From contig OU015528.1 in the NCBI GenBank assembly GCA_907165065.1, positions 73,513,474 to 73,577,473 of the forward strand: 64,000 nucleotides of DNA. The letters run 5' to 3'. The position numbers and the translations under genes are program-made. The stretch's first letter is position 1. The number at the start of each line of letters is the position of its first letter. The DNA comes from Caprimulgus europaeus (taxonomy: Eukaryota > Chordata > Aves > Caprimulgiformes > Caprimulgidae). Shown here in pieces: positions 1 to 11,535 of this stretch. The notes beneath the pieces were generated by a model, which worked only from the letters and a program-made list of their open reading frames with translations, did no database searches and was not told where the DNA came from.

Positions 1-3000
1 GCTTACAAGTCAGCATAACAAATTCCATATTACTAGCTTAATAAAATACAAATTAACTCAGTTTCATTTATCACTGAAAGATATCTTGTTCAAATTCTCA
101 GAGTAAGAAAAAGATTAAAGAATGAAAGATTTCTTCTCCTGTGTTTCTTGCTTTCTTCCTCTCAATTTATTATCTCTATAGTATCTGCTATAAACACAGA
201 ATATTTATGTCTTATTCTGACAGTTCCTTGTAATTTGTAAAATTTTTGAAACTTTTAGGGATAAAGTTTGGAAGCAAGAAAAAAGTTTAGGGATCAGTCT
301 TACCCTACTTGAAGAAATCTCTTCTAAAATATGGGTCACATTATAGAAAGAGTTCGGTTACCACTGAATTCAATTAAAGCCTGAGGAAAACATCTATGCT
401 CATTTAAACTTCAAAGGCGTCTGTCACACTGAGGCTACAACATTTTCATAAGAGTGAAGATAACCCCCCACAAACAGTCAGCTGGAAAGCACAGAGTTTG
501 TATTCTAGATTTGTAGGTAAGCTTACAATACATTAGAATATCAGTCAGTTCAAGCTATAAATATTTTTCTGTTTGAAGAGTATCTTTTTTTCTTAAATGT
601 ACCTAAAATTCATATATTTTGTTAGACTTCCTGGAGATATGATACTGCTTCATCACTTCAGGAAAGGATACGGTATAAATATAATCTAATTCAAGTCAAA
701 GTTTTTCTGAAATCATGCTCCTTCCTCCAGCTAGTCCATGATAAAAAACATTGACAAATAGTACCCCTGCTTTTATGTAGACCTGGAGATCAACTTGCTT
801 CCCTTTAGTACAGTACTGACTAAAATTGTGAATTAATATAATACCTAGAGATCTTTGTTGTTTTGAGGTCAGAAGAGAGTTATTTGGTCATGTCCACTCT
901 GAACTGCCTGATCTTCAGTGCTTTAAGTTCTATTAACTTTACATTCTGTCAGGATATAAGATTCCCTTTTATACTCTTTACTCAGTATTGAATTATTGAA
1001 GGATTTTTTGCAAATGAATAGATGAGACCACTGAACATCATCTTGCTAATGTTAGGAATGTCTAGGTGAATAGCCTCAAAGAGACAAACTCTTTGCTCTT
1101 ATCCAGAAACTGTGCAACTGTGTTAGCATAGTACCATGTCCTTAACATTTTGAAAGCTGTCAATGTTCAATCAGCTACTGTGCTCCTGTACCAAACCTGA
1201 TTCACCTCCAGACAGCTCAGAACATGACCTATGCATGTCTGTCATGTAAATATATCATGTAAATAGCAAATATTCCCTATTGTCCCTGGGCCAGAGCAAA
1301 CAAGCAACATCTCACCAGAGCAAAGCTCACTGTAGTGTGCAGCCTATAGCTGTGAATGAAGATGATCACGTCTGGTAACAGACTGGTTCCCACATGCTGG
1401 CTTATGGATTTTTCTGCATCCATAGACTATTAGTTTGCAGAATGGATCCTCAGGGCCTGTCAGCTGTTATTACAAGCTAATCCCCAATTAGCATCTTTAT
1501 TCAATTGTAAGAATAATGAAAAAAAAAATCAAGCTAGAATAACCACTAAATGGAAAAACAAGTTCACTTTAATTAAAATGTAATAGCATTTGTGAAAAGC
1601 CTTAAACTGAGGAGAGAAATTCAATAGACATTCATTTTATTTGGGAACTTCAGAAAGGTAATTAAATGCACTAATTTATTTTGAGTCCTCCCTGATGATC
1701 TCTTAAAGTCAGGGCCTGGTCTGTACTACTGTTATCATCAGACTGATTTAATAATATTTATATAACTAACACGAGTTCCCACAATTCTGATAATAGCAAC
1801 AACTAGGTGGTACCTTTTGGAAATATGTTCAGCCTGTAAGACTGTGCAGGGTTCCAAGCTAACTGGGATTCTTTACTTTTGCTGACATGAACTTTGGGAT
1901 TTTTTTTTTTTTTCCAATATGTTTGCTTCAGGCTACCCTTCAGTATCTTTGGTATTTCAGAGGGACTGTTAGCCCAATATCATTTTCAGAAATTTGGGAA
2001 AACCAGCCTTCTTTGTTTCATTACAGAAACAGGATTTTATTTTACTGGTCAAACTTAAATCAGTCTAAAATATTGTGTGTCCAGAAACTGGAGTAAGTCT
2101 GTGGTGTTATAATACATGCATATCTAGACCTATAAATATATTCAAAAATATAAATACATAAATATTTATAAAATAATGTGTTATACAATAACATTAAATA
2201 CTTATTAATATAGACTGTCATATTATACATGGGTGCATGCACATACACACAGACTAAATATCCATATATGTATGTATGTGTGTACATATAAAAATATGTA
2301 TACACACACACATATGTAACATAATCTGCTCCCTGGCTCTTTATCACATGACCTGAGATCAGATTAATCCAGAGGACATGAAATGTGAAGAGTAATTAAC
2401 AGATTTCAGAGGTAACAGGTCTATATTTTCTTGGGGCTGACAGCTGATGGACTACTGACTCTTAAGCTCAATATTTATTTATGTTATCTGTGTGACATAC
2501 AGTTGGAATCCATCTCATTACATTTAAAACCCACACTGTGTATTCAAGGCAGCCATCACAGGCTCCCTTCATATTCAAGAAAAAAAAAAAAGAAAAAAAA
2601 AAAAACCAACCAAAACACAGCATGCATTTTGAAGATGTTATTTGCTTTATTGAGATGACTCAGACAGATCAGATACTTGTAATATCTGTATCACTTTATT
2701 GATCGTCACTGGAACTTCAAGAACTACAGCTTTTCTCAGGTCTAGATATCTAAACAAAGGTGAGGTAATCCCACCCTTTTTCTTTAAGATAGGAGCTGAT
2801 TCTTCCTAGATGCTAGTGAAATATCTCATCCAAAACATTTTCTAGAAACTACCGGAAAAATAATAAAAGAATCATCATCATAACAGCAATGGTACCCAGA
2901 CCCTTAGCTATAATTAGAAACCTGGTTTTCATTGATCTGTCTTTGGTAAACATTTAGAAAACTGTACCTACATAGGAAAAGGATCTCCAGTGTATCAGCT

Positions 3001-5397
3001 TCTTTTAATCAACATTTTCTGACACCACTCACTCCTTGATGCAGGCTGCCTTTTGTGATCTCTTTGGTAATTAGTTTTTGAAGGTTAATCCCACTAGGCA
3101 TTACCTGTGTTAGCTTGGAGTTTAATGACTTTCTGAGCTTTAAAGCACTATGTGCTGGAGATAAAATATTGCACTAAGTTTAGAACCGTCTGATCCTCCA
3201 GCATGCTGACTCTATCAAATTCAGATAACCAAGCCATCAGATGAGCACAGTTAATACGTTCCCGTTTCCCTGTCCTCGGCTCGCTTCTGACACACAAGGA
3301 GTCATAAGGTAACCTGTGCATCCTGGCACTTTCTGTTGCTCACAGGAAATTAACACATATCTATTTATATCTTGGTCAGATGGAATTGACTTTTAATGGA
3401 GATCCAGCTCAAAGCTAAATCCTGACATCCAGAAAGGACTGAAATTTATTTGAAAAAAAAACTCCAGCTCTTAAAGTGCCTAAGTTAAAACTATTTTGGC
3501 TGCCCGTTCTTCTCCTGGTCTAGGAGGTATCTTCTCTTGGCCATAGTTTGAGACAGGAGATGGACTGTTGTTCTGATCCAATGTGACTATGTTTATTTTC
3601 TTATGATCTCAATAGCAAGAAGTCTTCTCACATTTCACCATAGTATTGTCTCTATCATTATTTGTATGGGGATTGTAACTCAAAACTCCAGTAAAGAATA
3701 AGGGCCTAATATGATATTCAGAGTGTATAAAAAGACTAGAAATAGTTAAGAAACAAAGGGAAGAGACCCTGTACCAAATAGAATTTAACAGATTCTCGGT
3801 GCACAATGATCTCAAATGGGTTGATTTTACTTAACTTCAGTCATACAGAGGTTGGATATGTAAGGTGTGGTTCATTAACCCAGAAGTTAATATCAGTCTT
3901 TGAGAACAACACCTTTCTTTTGATTTTACAGTCACCACTGAAGAAGCAGGTATTTTTAGGGGAAGAGTTCCTCTCACCTTTAATCTGACATGTAATACAG
4001 ATCATATGAATCATGTCCTTAGTTTTCCCACCATCAGCGGAGACAGGAAGGCACTTTAGATAATGAGTCTTCCTTCCTATGCTAAGTACCTATGTAAGGA
4101 TGAAGTAACTTCCATCCTAGAGCTATCTTTGTATCTTCCCTATATATAAGTATATCCTAGATAGCTAGCTTATATCAGATGCCAGATGTAAATAAATCTG
4201 TCTGTCAGAGTTGCACACATTATAGTTGCATTTTTTAGGGAAAAAGAGAATTTCCTCATGCAGTGGCAGTTTAACTTCTGAGTGAAGTTTATTCCAATGA
4301 CACTAAATTTAGGCTGCATGGTTAAATATCTTACACTTGTAGCACAGAAGGAATATTTGCAAATAATCCTCTTTCACGCATAAGTACCTGCTCAGTGAAG
4401 ACCAATGCAGATGTGCTGGGGCTCAGCTGCTTTCCATTAGGGCTAATGACAGCCACTGGGAGACATCTGCAGGATGTACTGGCTCTAAGGGAGATGCAGA
4501 GATTTTCTGTTTATTTGTTCCCTTTCATTTATTGTAGCTCAGGAGGAGAGTGTCTGGGTCATTAGTTTTTAGGAAGGGCTGTAACAGGATAGAAGAAACA
4601 AAGAAGAAATCAACCAAAACCAACAAAAAAGTTATTTCATGAGAGCTCCAATGAAAGTATGCATGCTTCAGCTAGGTACATTTTTACTGGTTGAAACATG
4701 CTTCTTGAATACCTCACCACATAGATATTTACTCTAGAAGTTACAAGAACTATGTGCATTTATACCAAAAGACAACCTGGCCCATGTTCTCCTTCCTTCC
4801 CTGAAGCCAGCTGGATTGGTAGCCCTTGTCCCCTCATGTAGTCAGGCAAGCAGCCTGGGGCAGGCTGTTCAGTCAATACCTAGGGTGAACTCCAAGTGGG
4901 AGCTTCTGGTGAGATGAAAAGTTGGTCAACTGCCCTCTACCTGGGGAGATGAGAGACACAAGTCCACAGAGAGCATTGGTTTGGAAGCTCCCAAATGAAA
5001 GGAAATTGAAGCTATATTCTCTTTGCTGACCTTCAGCACAGCTATGTGAATTGGAAGCTGAAGGTCTGAAAGAAACACTGTGAAAATCATAAAGTTACTG
5101 GTATGTGGTCTGTGAAGAGAACATGCTGTGAACATTGCTGTTTCTCCTTTGCTTGGCCTTCTTATGTGAGCTTACACAGGTTGTATATCCAGTGATGGGA
5201 AGAACATTACTTCAGGATGATTCAAGGAAGAGGGAATTATACCAGATACATGCAGAGATTCATGCACTTTAGCAAAACATTTTCTCACTATCTGAAGGTC
5301 TGAATGCATATGTTGATTCTAAATTCATGACCTGTATACTACAGATATGCAGAACCCATAACTTATTCCCTAAAGCAAATTATATCTTTTTTCCTTC
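1..5397. other. unique AT-rich non-coding sequence
   Basis: I see no gene here. Open frames are short (under 100 codons), scattered on both strands, without splice-site context or recognisable domains. The stretch is AT-rich with many A and T runs, for example two A runs separated by one G at about 2580-2606. No CR1 or LTR sequence is recognisable. It reads as intergenic or intronic bird DNA. Confidence 0.6.
2110..2320. repeat. AT-rich low-complexity block with TATG/CA runs
   Basis: About 200 bp of AT-rich sequence contains short TATG repeats near 2265-2285 and a short CA run near 2301-2313. The 95-codon minus-strand open frame here is full of Tyr, Ile, Val and Thr, as expected from translating AT/CA repeats, so it is not a gene. 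Confidence 0.7.
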
Positions 5398-5647
5398 ATC
5401 ATAGAATCATAGAATCATAGAATGGCTTAGGCTGAAAAGGACATTTAAAGGTCATCTAGTCCAATCCCCTTGCAGTGAGCAGGGACATCTTCAACTACAT
5501 CAGGTTGCTCAAAGCCCCATCCAACCTGACCTTGAATGTTTCCAGAGGCTTCTACTACCTCTCTGGGCAACCTGAGGGTGTTTCACCACCCTCAGTGTGA
5601 AAAATCTTCTTCCTGATTCTAGTCTGAACCTGCTCTCTTTTAGTTTG
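5398..5647 (-). mobile_element. CR1 LINE, 3' part (split by an LTR)
   Basis: On the minus strand this is the 3' end of a CR1 non-LTR retrotransposon. The tail is a run of three imperfect octamers (ATTCTATG type) at 5398-5424, followed inward by the conserved CR1 3' UTR and the last codons of the second open reading frame. The copy stops abruptly at 5647 where an LTR begins, and CR1 resumes at 6681 with matching register. The two pieces are therefore one insertion interrupted later. Confidence 0.93.
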
Positions 5648-6680
5648 TGTATTGGTTTAACTGCAGACACTTGCTCACCTCCCTCCCCACCCAGTGGGAA
5701 GGGGGAGAAAAAAAACAAAGGGGCTCATGGGTTGAAATGAGGACAAAGAGGGCTCACTCCCCAATTATGGTCACAGGCAGAACAGATGCAACTTGGGGAA
5801 GAAAAATAAATTTAATTTGTTAACAATTAATCAGACTAGGATGGTGAGACATAATAGTCACATTTTAAAACACCTTCCCCCCTCCCCTCCCTTTTTCCCA
5901 AATTACTTTGCTCCTGATTTCTCTAACTCCTCCCCCCCAGCAGCCCAGGGTAGGTGAGGAGTGGGGGTTGCAGTCAATTTGTCTGCTGTGCTTCTCTCCT
6001 TAGGGGAATGGCTCCTTGCACTGTCGCCCACTCTGGCATGGAGTCCCTCCCACAGGCTAAAAGAGTCTAGGAGCAGTGTTCCAACGCAGGCTTCCCACGG
6101 AGTCAGGGACTTTGGGCACAGCCCCCAGCTCTGGCATAGGGACCTCCATGGGTTAGAGACAGGTCTCTGCTCTGACAGACCTTCTCCTCCAACTCTGACG
6201 TGAGTGCCTCTGGGATATTCTGCTCTGTCGTGAGTTCTTCACATAGTCACAGCTGTCTTCTAGCACAGCCTCCCACTCCGGCATGGAGTCCTCCATGGGC
6301 TACATGTGGATATCTTCTCTGTTGTTAACCTCCATGGGCTACAGAAGAATCCTGTTCTCCTCCTCCCCTTCTTTCCTCATGGACCTGGGTGTCTGTGGTT
6401 GTTTCTCTCACATGCCCCAACTCCTCTCTCCTCAGATTGTCGTGGTTGTGGTCTTTTGTTCTTGTTGATGTTTCCTGATCAATCTCCCTTACCAAACCAG
6501 TTCTCTCCCTCATAAATATGGACTTGCAGAGATGTTTCGCTATCGCTGACTGTCTCAGTCTGGGCTGGGGGTGGGTCCACCTTGGAGACAAAGAAGCTTC
6601 TTGGAGCTTCTCACAGAAATCATTGCTGTAGCCCCTTCTCAGGCTACCAAAAACTAGCCCCTCCACACAAATCCAATACA
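5648..6680 (-). mobile_element. solo endogenous-retrovirus LTR nested in CR1
   Basis: This 1,033-bp element is the reverse complement of the LTR family seen at 34011-35088. In element orientation it begins TGTATTGG at 6680 and ends near 5648, where the terminal CA is intact as TG on the plus strand. Shared landmarks are a TTTAATT-rich polyadenylation region near 5810-5825, a C-rich block near 5876-5940 and a run of degenerate internal repeats near 6030-6310. The flanks are GTTTG (5643-5647) and GTTTA (6681-6685), a 5-bp target duplication with one change. Five bases fits ERVL-type integration. No internal gag/pol/env sequence is present, so it is a solo LTR formed by LTR-LTR recombination. 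Confidence 0.9.
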
Positions 6681-6906
6681 GTTTAAAAACATTACCCCTT
6701 GTCCTATCACTACAGGCTCTGCTAAAAATTTTGTCCCCATCTTTCTTGTAGGCCTCCTTTAAGTATTGAAAGGCCACAATAAAGTACTGCATTCTCTTCT
6801 CCAGGCTGAACAACCCAAACTCTTTCAGGCTTTCTTCATAGAAGAGGTGTTCCACACATCTAATCATTTTTGTGACCCTCCTCTGGACTGGCTCCAACAG
6901 GTCCAT
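6325..6906 (-). pseudogene. chimeric reading frame, CR1 C-terminus running into LTR
   Basis: This 193-codon minus-strand frame crosses the CR1/LTR junction at 6680/6681. Residues 1 to about 75 are the CR1 ORF2 C-terminal region, with recognisable QRRVTKM and LGLFSLEKR-like blocks. Residues from about 76 on translate the inserted LTR and have no protein family. The frame is open by chance across the insertion. I know of no evidence for expression; it is a fossil junction rather than a gene. Confidence 0.8.
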
Positions 6907-7612
6907 GTGTTCCCTGTGTTGAGGATTTCAGAGCTGAACATAGTACTCCAGTTGGGGTCTCACCAGAGCAGAGTAGAGAGGCAGAACTAACTCCATTGAC
7001 TTGCTGACCATGCTTCTTGTGATGCAGCACAGGATAGAGTTGGATTTCTGAACTGCAAGTGCACATTGCTGGATCATGTCCAACTTTTCATCCACCAGTA
7101 CCCCCAAGTCCTTATCCAAAAGACAGCTCTTAATCTCCTCATTCCCCAGCCTATATTGATACCAGGGGTTGCCCTGACCCAACTGCAGGACCTTGCACTT
7201 GGCCTTTTTGAACCTCCTGAGGTTCACAAGGGCCCACTTCTCGAGCTTGTCCAGGTCCCTCCAGATGGCATCCCATCCCTCAAGCCTGTCAGCTGCACCT
7301 CCCAACCTGATGTCATCTACAAACTTGCTGAGGATGCACTCAATCCCACTGTCTATATCATTTATGAAGGTATTAAACAGAACTGATCCCAGTACAGACC
7401 CCAGAGGGACACTATTTGTCACCTATCTCCATCCAGATATTGAGCCAATGAGCACTACCCTCTGGATGCAACCATCCAATTCCTCATCCACCAAATAGTC
7501 CATACATCAAATTCTTATCCCTTCAATTTAGAGAGAAGGATGCTGTGAGGGACTATGTCAAAGGCGTTACAGAAGTCCAGATAGATGACATCTGTAGCTC
7601 TTCCCTTGTCTG
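6681..7612 (-). mobile_element. CR1 LINE, 5' part of the split copy
   Basis: This continues the CR1 copy from 5398-5647 after the LTR interruption. On the minus strand it covers the C-terminal half of the reverse-transcriptase domain down to the end of the second open reading frame. The 5' end near 7612 is a truncation, typical of CR1, and lies within the reverse-transcriptase coding region. Coding is broken by stops and frame changes, so the copy is dead. The 5' boundary is an estimate to within about 10-20 bp. Confidence 0.93.
6928..7422 (-). pseudogene. CR1 reverse-transcriptase fragment (palm/thumb)
   Basis: This 164-codon minus-strand open stretch is a remnant of the CR1 second open reading frame, which encodes endonuclease plus reverse transcriptase for target-primed reverse transcription. 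Near residue 8 it shows the GS(V)LG(S)VLF motif of non-LTR reverse transcriptases. The catalytic motif C reads FVDD near residues 34-37, where CR1 proteins normally have FADD; both aspartates remain. The [14 protein letters not shown] block near residues 147-160 belongs to the conserved C-terminal region. The fragment lacks the endonuclease and fingers regions, is far shorter than a full CR1 ORF2 protein, and is cut off from the C-terminus by a frame change and the LTR insertion. It is a non-functional relic. Confidence 0.9.
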
Positions 7613-10600
7613 CTTTATTGTCTTTCTATTTCCACTTCACAAATATTCTTTTCAAGATTAATGTCCAGGTGATGTGAAAGTGCACATAAGAGCAAAACTC
7701 TTATTAATTTAAGTAGAAACAAAAGCCAAAAAAAATTCTTACCAAACTTATAAAAATTCTATGATCTTTTGTCAATAAAGTGATTAGAGGATGCATTCAA
7801 GGTATTATTCATTTTCTGAGCTTTTCTTCAGTTTCATTCATTTTAATTTTGAATACCTATTAATTGGATAATTAAAATTATTTAAAGAAAAAATGTTCAA
7901 TCAAATGCCATTTTGTTAAGCAACTGTTATTATACATTAACCAAAAAGTATTGTTATTCCATGAATGGTTTAAAGGAAAATTCTGAATTAAATTGATGAA
8001 TAAAAGCCACAGATTTTATGATGCAACATCCATTGATTTTAACAAGCTTTGAATCAAATCCAAAGACCTGAAGGAGGAAATGTAGCAATTTAAAATGTCT
8101 ATGACTAAACAGTTATGTTTCTGTTTATGATATTAGAAACACTGCCACATGCTTCCCAGTCTGTGATATGGTCACGTGAGAGCAAATCTACACCAGAGTG
8201 GATGTGTTTTTGCTGTTTTTTTCTCCATGTATGTAGTAAGATCAAAATGAAATCAAATAAAGAGAAGCCATTGTTTATCCAAGATAATTTAGATTATTTT
8301 GTCAATCTCCTTTTCTCAAAGATATATTCAGAATAAAATGTTTGTTTCATGTAATTGTATGTTAATGAAAATAAGAACAAAATTTATTTTCAAAGGACAT
8401 TGTGCCATTGGACAGGAGAGAAAAAAAAAGAGAGAGAGAAAAACAAAGACAATCGTCAAAAAGTAAATGAAGAAATATTTCAAGTCTGTTGTATGGGAAA
8501 TTCACAGGTTAAATTCACAGGAAATTAATCAAAGGAACTATCTTTGAAGGAAAAAATAATAAAAAAAAATCCACAGTTCTATGATATGTATTTTCATCAG
8601 TTTATTTGCATCAGATAAATATTTTTCAAATGCAGTTGTTATGGTTGTCCAATAATAAGATCCAGAATGATGTTTCTAACTGAGACAGAGACATGACTTT
8701 TCTGTCAAAATAGCATATAGCTGAAATTCAAATGGTTTAAAATCAAGGCGGTAGAAGTTATTATGATCCGAGTTTCTACAGAAAAACTTTCAGTACAGAC
8801 TTTATTTCATCTTGACTTCTACTATTTCTATTACATTAAATGCATAAGTGTTATTAAAAGTTTTAGTGGCTAGTTTAAAAACAAAATCCACAAGGAAACC
8901 GAGCCATGCTTCATCCTGCCTTGAGAATCACAAGTAAATGACATCTCATTTCACAGACAGACTATCCTACACATAGGCTGTTATGTTCCTGAGCACCCTG
9001 TAGAGTGTACATGATCTCAAATAAGTTGCCAGTTTGAATATATTTCTTTTCTCCTCCATGTTTAAAAAATTCAGTCCTGCAGGCGAAGTTAACATGGGAG
9101 GTTTGTACATATTTGTACATATTGACCCCATGAAATAGAAGTGGATAAAGGAAAGGACTACAAAATAAATATTTGTTACTGATCAAAAACAAAGGAAAAA
9201 GGAGAGGGATTATATTGTTACCTTATTTGGTAATCTGCTCTTCAGAGAGAATGGGAATGCCTTCCCTTTTAAGTCTGTAATTTGTAAACTTTTCAGGAAA
9301 AAAAAACTTCTCATCATACCTGTGTATTAATTTTAATGCAATTATATACTAGACTCACTTTAACACTGTGGTGAAAACTAAGAATTTTCTTTTATTATGT
9401 ATATTGACATTTCTACACTTTTATTTGTCAATATAAATGAAAGTTTAAAATGTCATAATTCCCCACGAATCTACATTTTAAAGATGTCATTGCTTACCTT
9501 ATCTAAAGAGTCTTGTTGATAAAATTGAAAATTCTCACCCAAATTTAACTTAAAATGTAGTACATTGTAATGCATATCACTCAAAAAAAAATGAAGGAAA
9601 CAAATTGAAAACTTCCTTTCTCATATGATATTGAGAGTACTAATAAATGAAAATGCTTTATCTTAAAAATCTTTTCCTCATTATTATGTCAGTAGAAATT
9701 CAATGAAATTGTTACAAGGGAAAAATAAAACCTAGTTACAAAGCTTTGATTATGCCAAGTGTGATAACAGTACTCACAAAAGTAAATCCTAGCTCTTTGT
9801 TCAGAGTTTTGTGTGCAAATGAAATAAAATTTAAAGTTTCTCTTTCCGTGTAAGTAAAAGTTAGGCATCTGCCCTAAGTACAATTTTGGAGTGCACATTA
9901 CATTAGATTTCAGCCTTAGGATCTCCTTTGTCTCACCTAACTAGAGCCATTTAAAAGCTGATAAGCCTAAACTAATTGTCTAGGCTCCCATTTTAATCAA
10001 TTGACAAAAACAGGCATCTTGAAAGCTTGATTTGTCCTGCTTATCTTAGAAACATAGGTGCAGATATCTCATTACCATGGGATGAGTTGACTTTTCAGAA
10101 ATACCTCTATCTCTCCTTTGACTACAAAAGAGCTTAAATAGTTCAGCTAAATTAAAAATGCAACTTTCAAATGATTCCAGAGAGATGAGGTGAATCCTTT
10201 TACCCTTTCCATGCAAGACTAGATAGTTTTCCCATATGTTATTCCTTTCCTTAAGTTCTGAACTCTATGGGTAAAATGTAGGTTTTTAGTGGGACCGACA
10301 TGACCTTGGTTGTGACCTTGAGTTTTGACTTGAGATTTGGTCTGCTGAGGAACTTGAGACACAAAGGAAGGCTCTGCTTTGATGCCAAGTTGAAGGAAGC
10401 TGTTAGATGAGCCCCTGCGAAGATACGCTGCCATGTTTTGTACAGCCCTAGTTCTGATACGTAGTTAAAATTCAGCATAGTTAGTAAATCTTTATGCTTC
10501 ATGTAGTTCTTGGAGGCATAAAAAGTGCATGGCAATTACAGCCAGTAAATCTTATTATAAATTATATAATATGCATGCATTTCAGCTACTTTATGATTCA

Positions 10601-11372
10601 ATGTTTTATTTTTAATGGCATTTTTTTGTACCATTTTAGTTGAGCATCAAGTAAGAGTCTAAAAAAATTAGGCTATACAACCTTCCTATTTGTTACTATA
10701 AGATCTGAGTCTGTTACTGGTTTTTGGGAGTGGGTGATATTGTCTTTTCTCCAGTTGGTCTTTTTTTCTCTCTTTTTTTTTTAGTATATATGTATCAGAA
10801 ATGCGTGTTAAGTGTTCCAATTCTTGAAGCAATTGCAATTTGCAGATGAGAATTCATGAAAGCTTTGTTCTTCAGTTATTTCTTAGCCAAAGGGAGAAAA
10901 TCAACCTTTGAATTGTTTAAGTGACATAACATAAGGGTACTTCAAGGTTCCAGGTTTTTTTATTATTGTCTTCTGACTGTATAAGTTGAAGCAAAATTAT
11001 TCAGATAAAACTGTTTAATATAAAATGGATAAAGGAATATAAACCTCTTTGAGCTATAAGGTCTGACTGCTAAATCACTTTGGATGGTGTTAGCAACTTC
11101 TAGCTTTAGATATTTATATGTAGGAATCTCTTTTTCTTTGTTAAGCCTATCCGAAGGTACACATCTAATCCGAATCAGATGAGATATGATTTAGGATTGG
11201 TTATTTCTGGACATTGATTTTAAAGGGACTTCAGGTGACTACTTCAGATGCAGATTGTCTCTGTGGTCTGATGAAACCCATCCTATGACAGTAGTATAGA
11301 TGTAGCACAGGCATCAGTAGATATAAATGCTACCCCCAATGGTTATTTCTAGTTCAGACATAGTAATTTTAT
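7613..11372. other. unique AT-rich non-coding sequence
   Basis: No gene or recognisable repeat is visible apart from short A and T runs and an AG-rich run at 8421-8440. The longest open frames (about 94 codons, near 10251-10535) have no domain, no codon bias and no splice-site context. Some of this may be conserved non-coding DNA, but that cannot be judged from one sequence. Confidence 0.55.
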
Positions 11373-11535
11373 TAGCACATTTTAAATACATTGAAGAACA
11401 ACATTATTATTCCAATTCACAGATAGAGAAGCTGATGCTCAGAGAAGTTGAGTGATACGTACAAAGGGGTCAGGACAGACATTGTCAGAGATAGGATTAC
11501 AACCAGTGTTTTCTGGAGCTCTGCCCAGTTGTGAT
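11373..11535 (+). mobile_element. ancient MIR-like SINE fragment
   Basis: On the plus strand, 11401-11500 resembles the core and 3' half of MIR, the ancient tRNA-derived CORE-SINE of amniotes. There is a TTATTATTCC block, then CACAGATAGAGAAGCTGATG-like sequence (MIR has a 'cagatgaggaaactgagg' block), then CTCAGAGAAGTTGAGTGA (MIR 'cacagagaggttaagtga'). It is followed by a degraded 'cacacagctagtaagtggcagagctgggatt' region ending in GAGATAGGATTACAACCAG. The order and spacing match. Divergence is high, as expected for an element that stopped moving before birds radiated. Edges are approximate. Confidence 0.72.
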
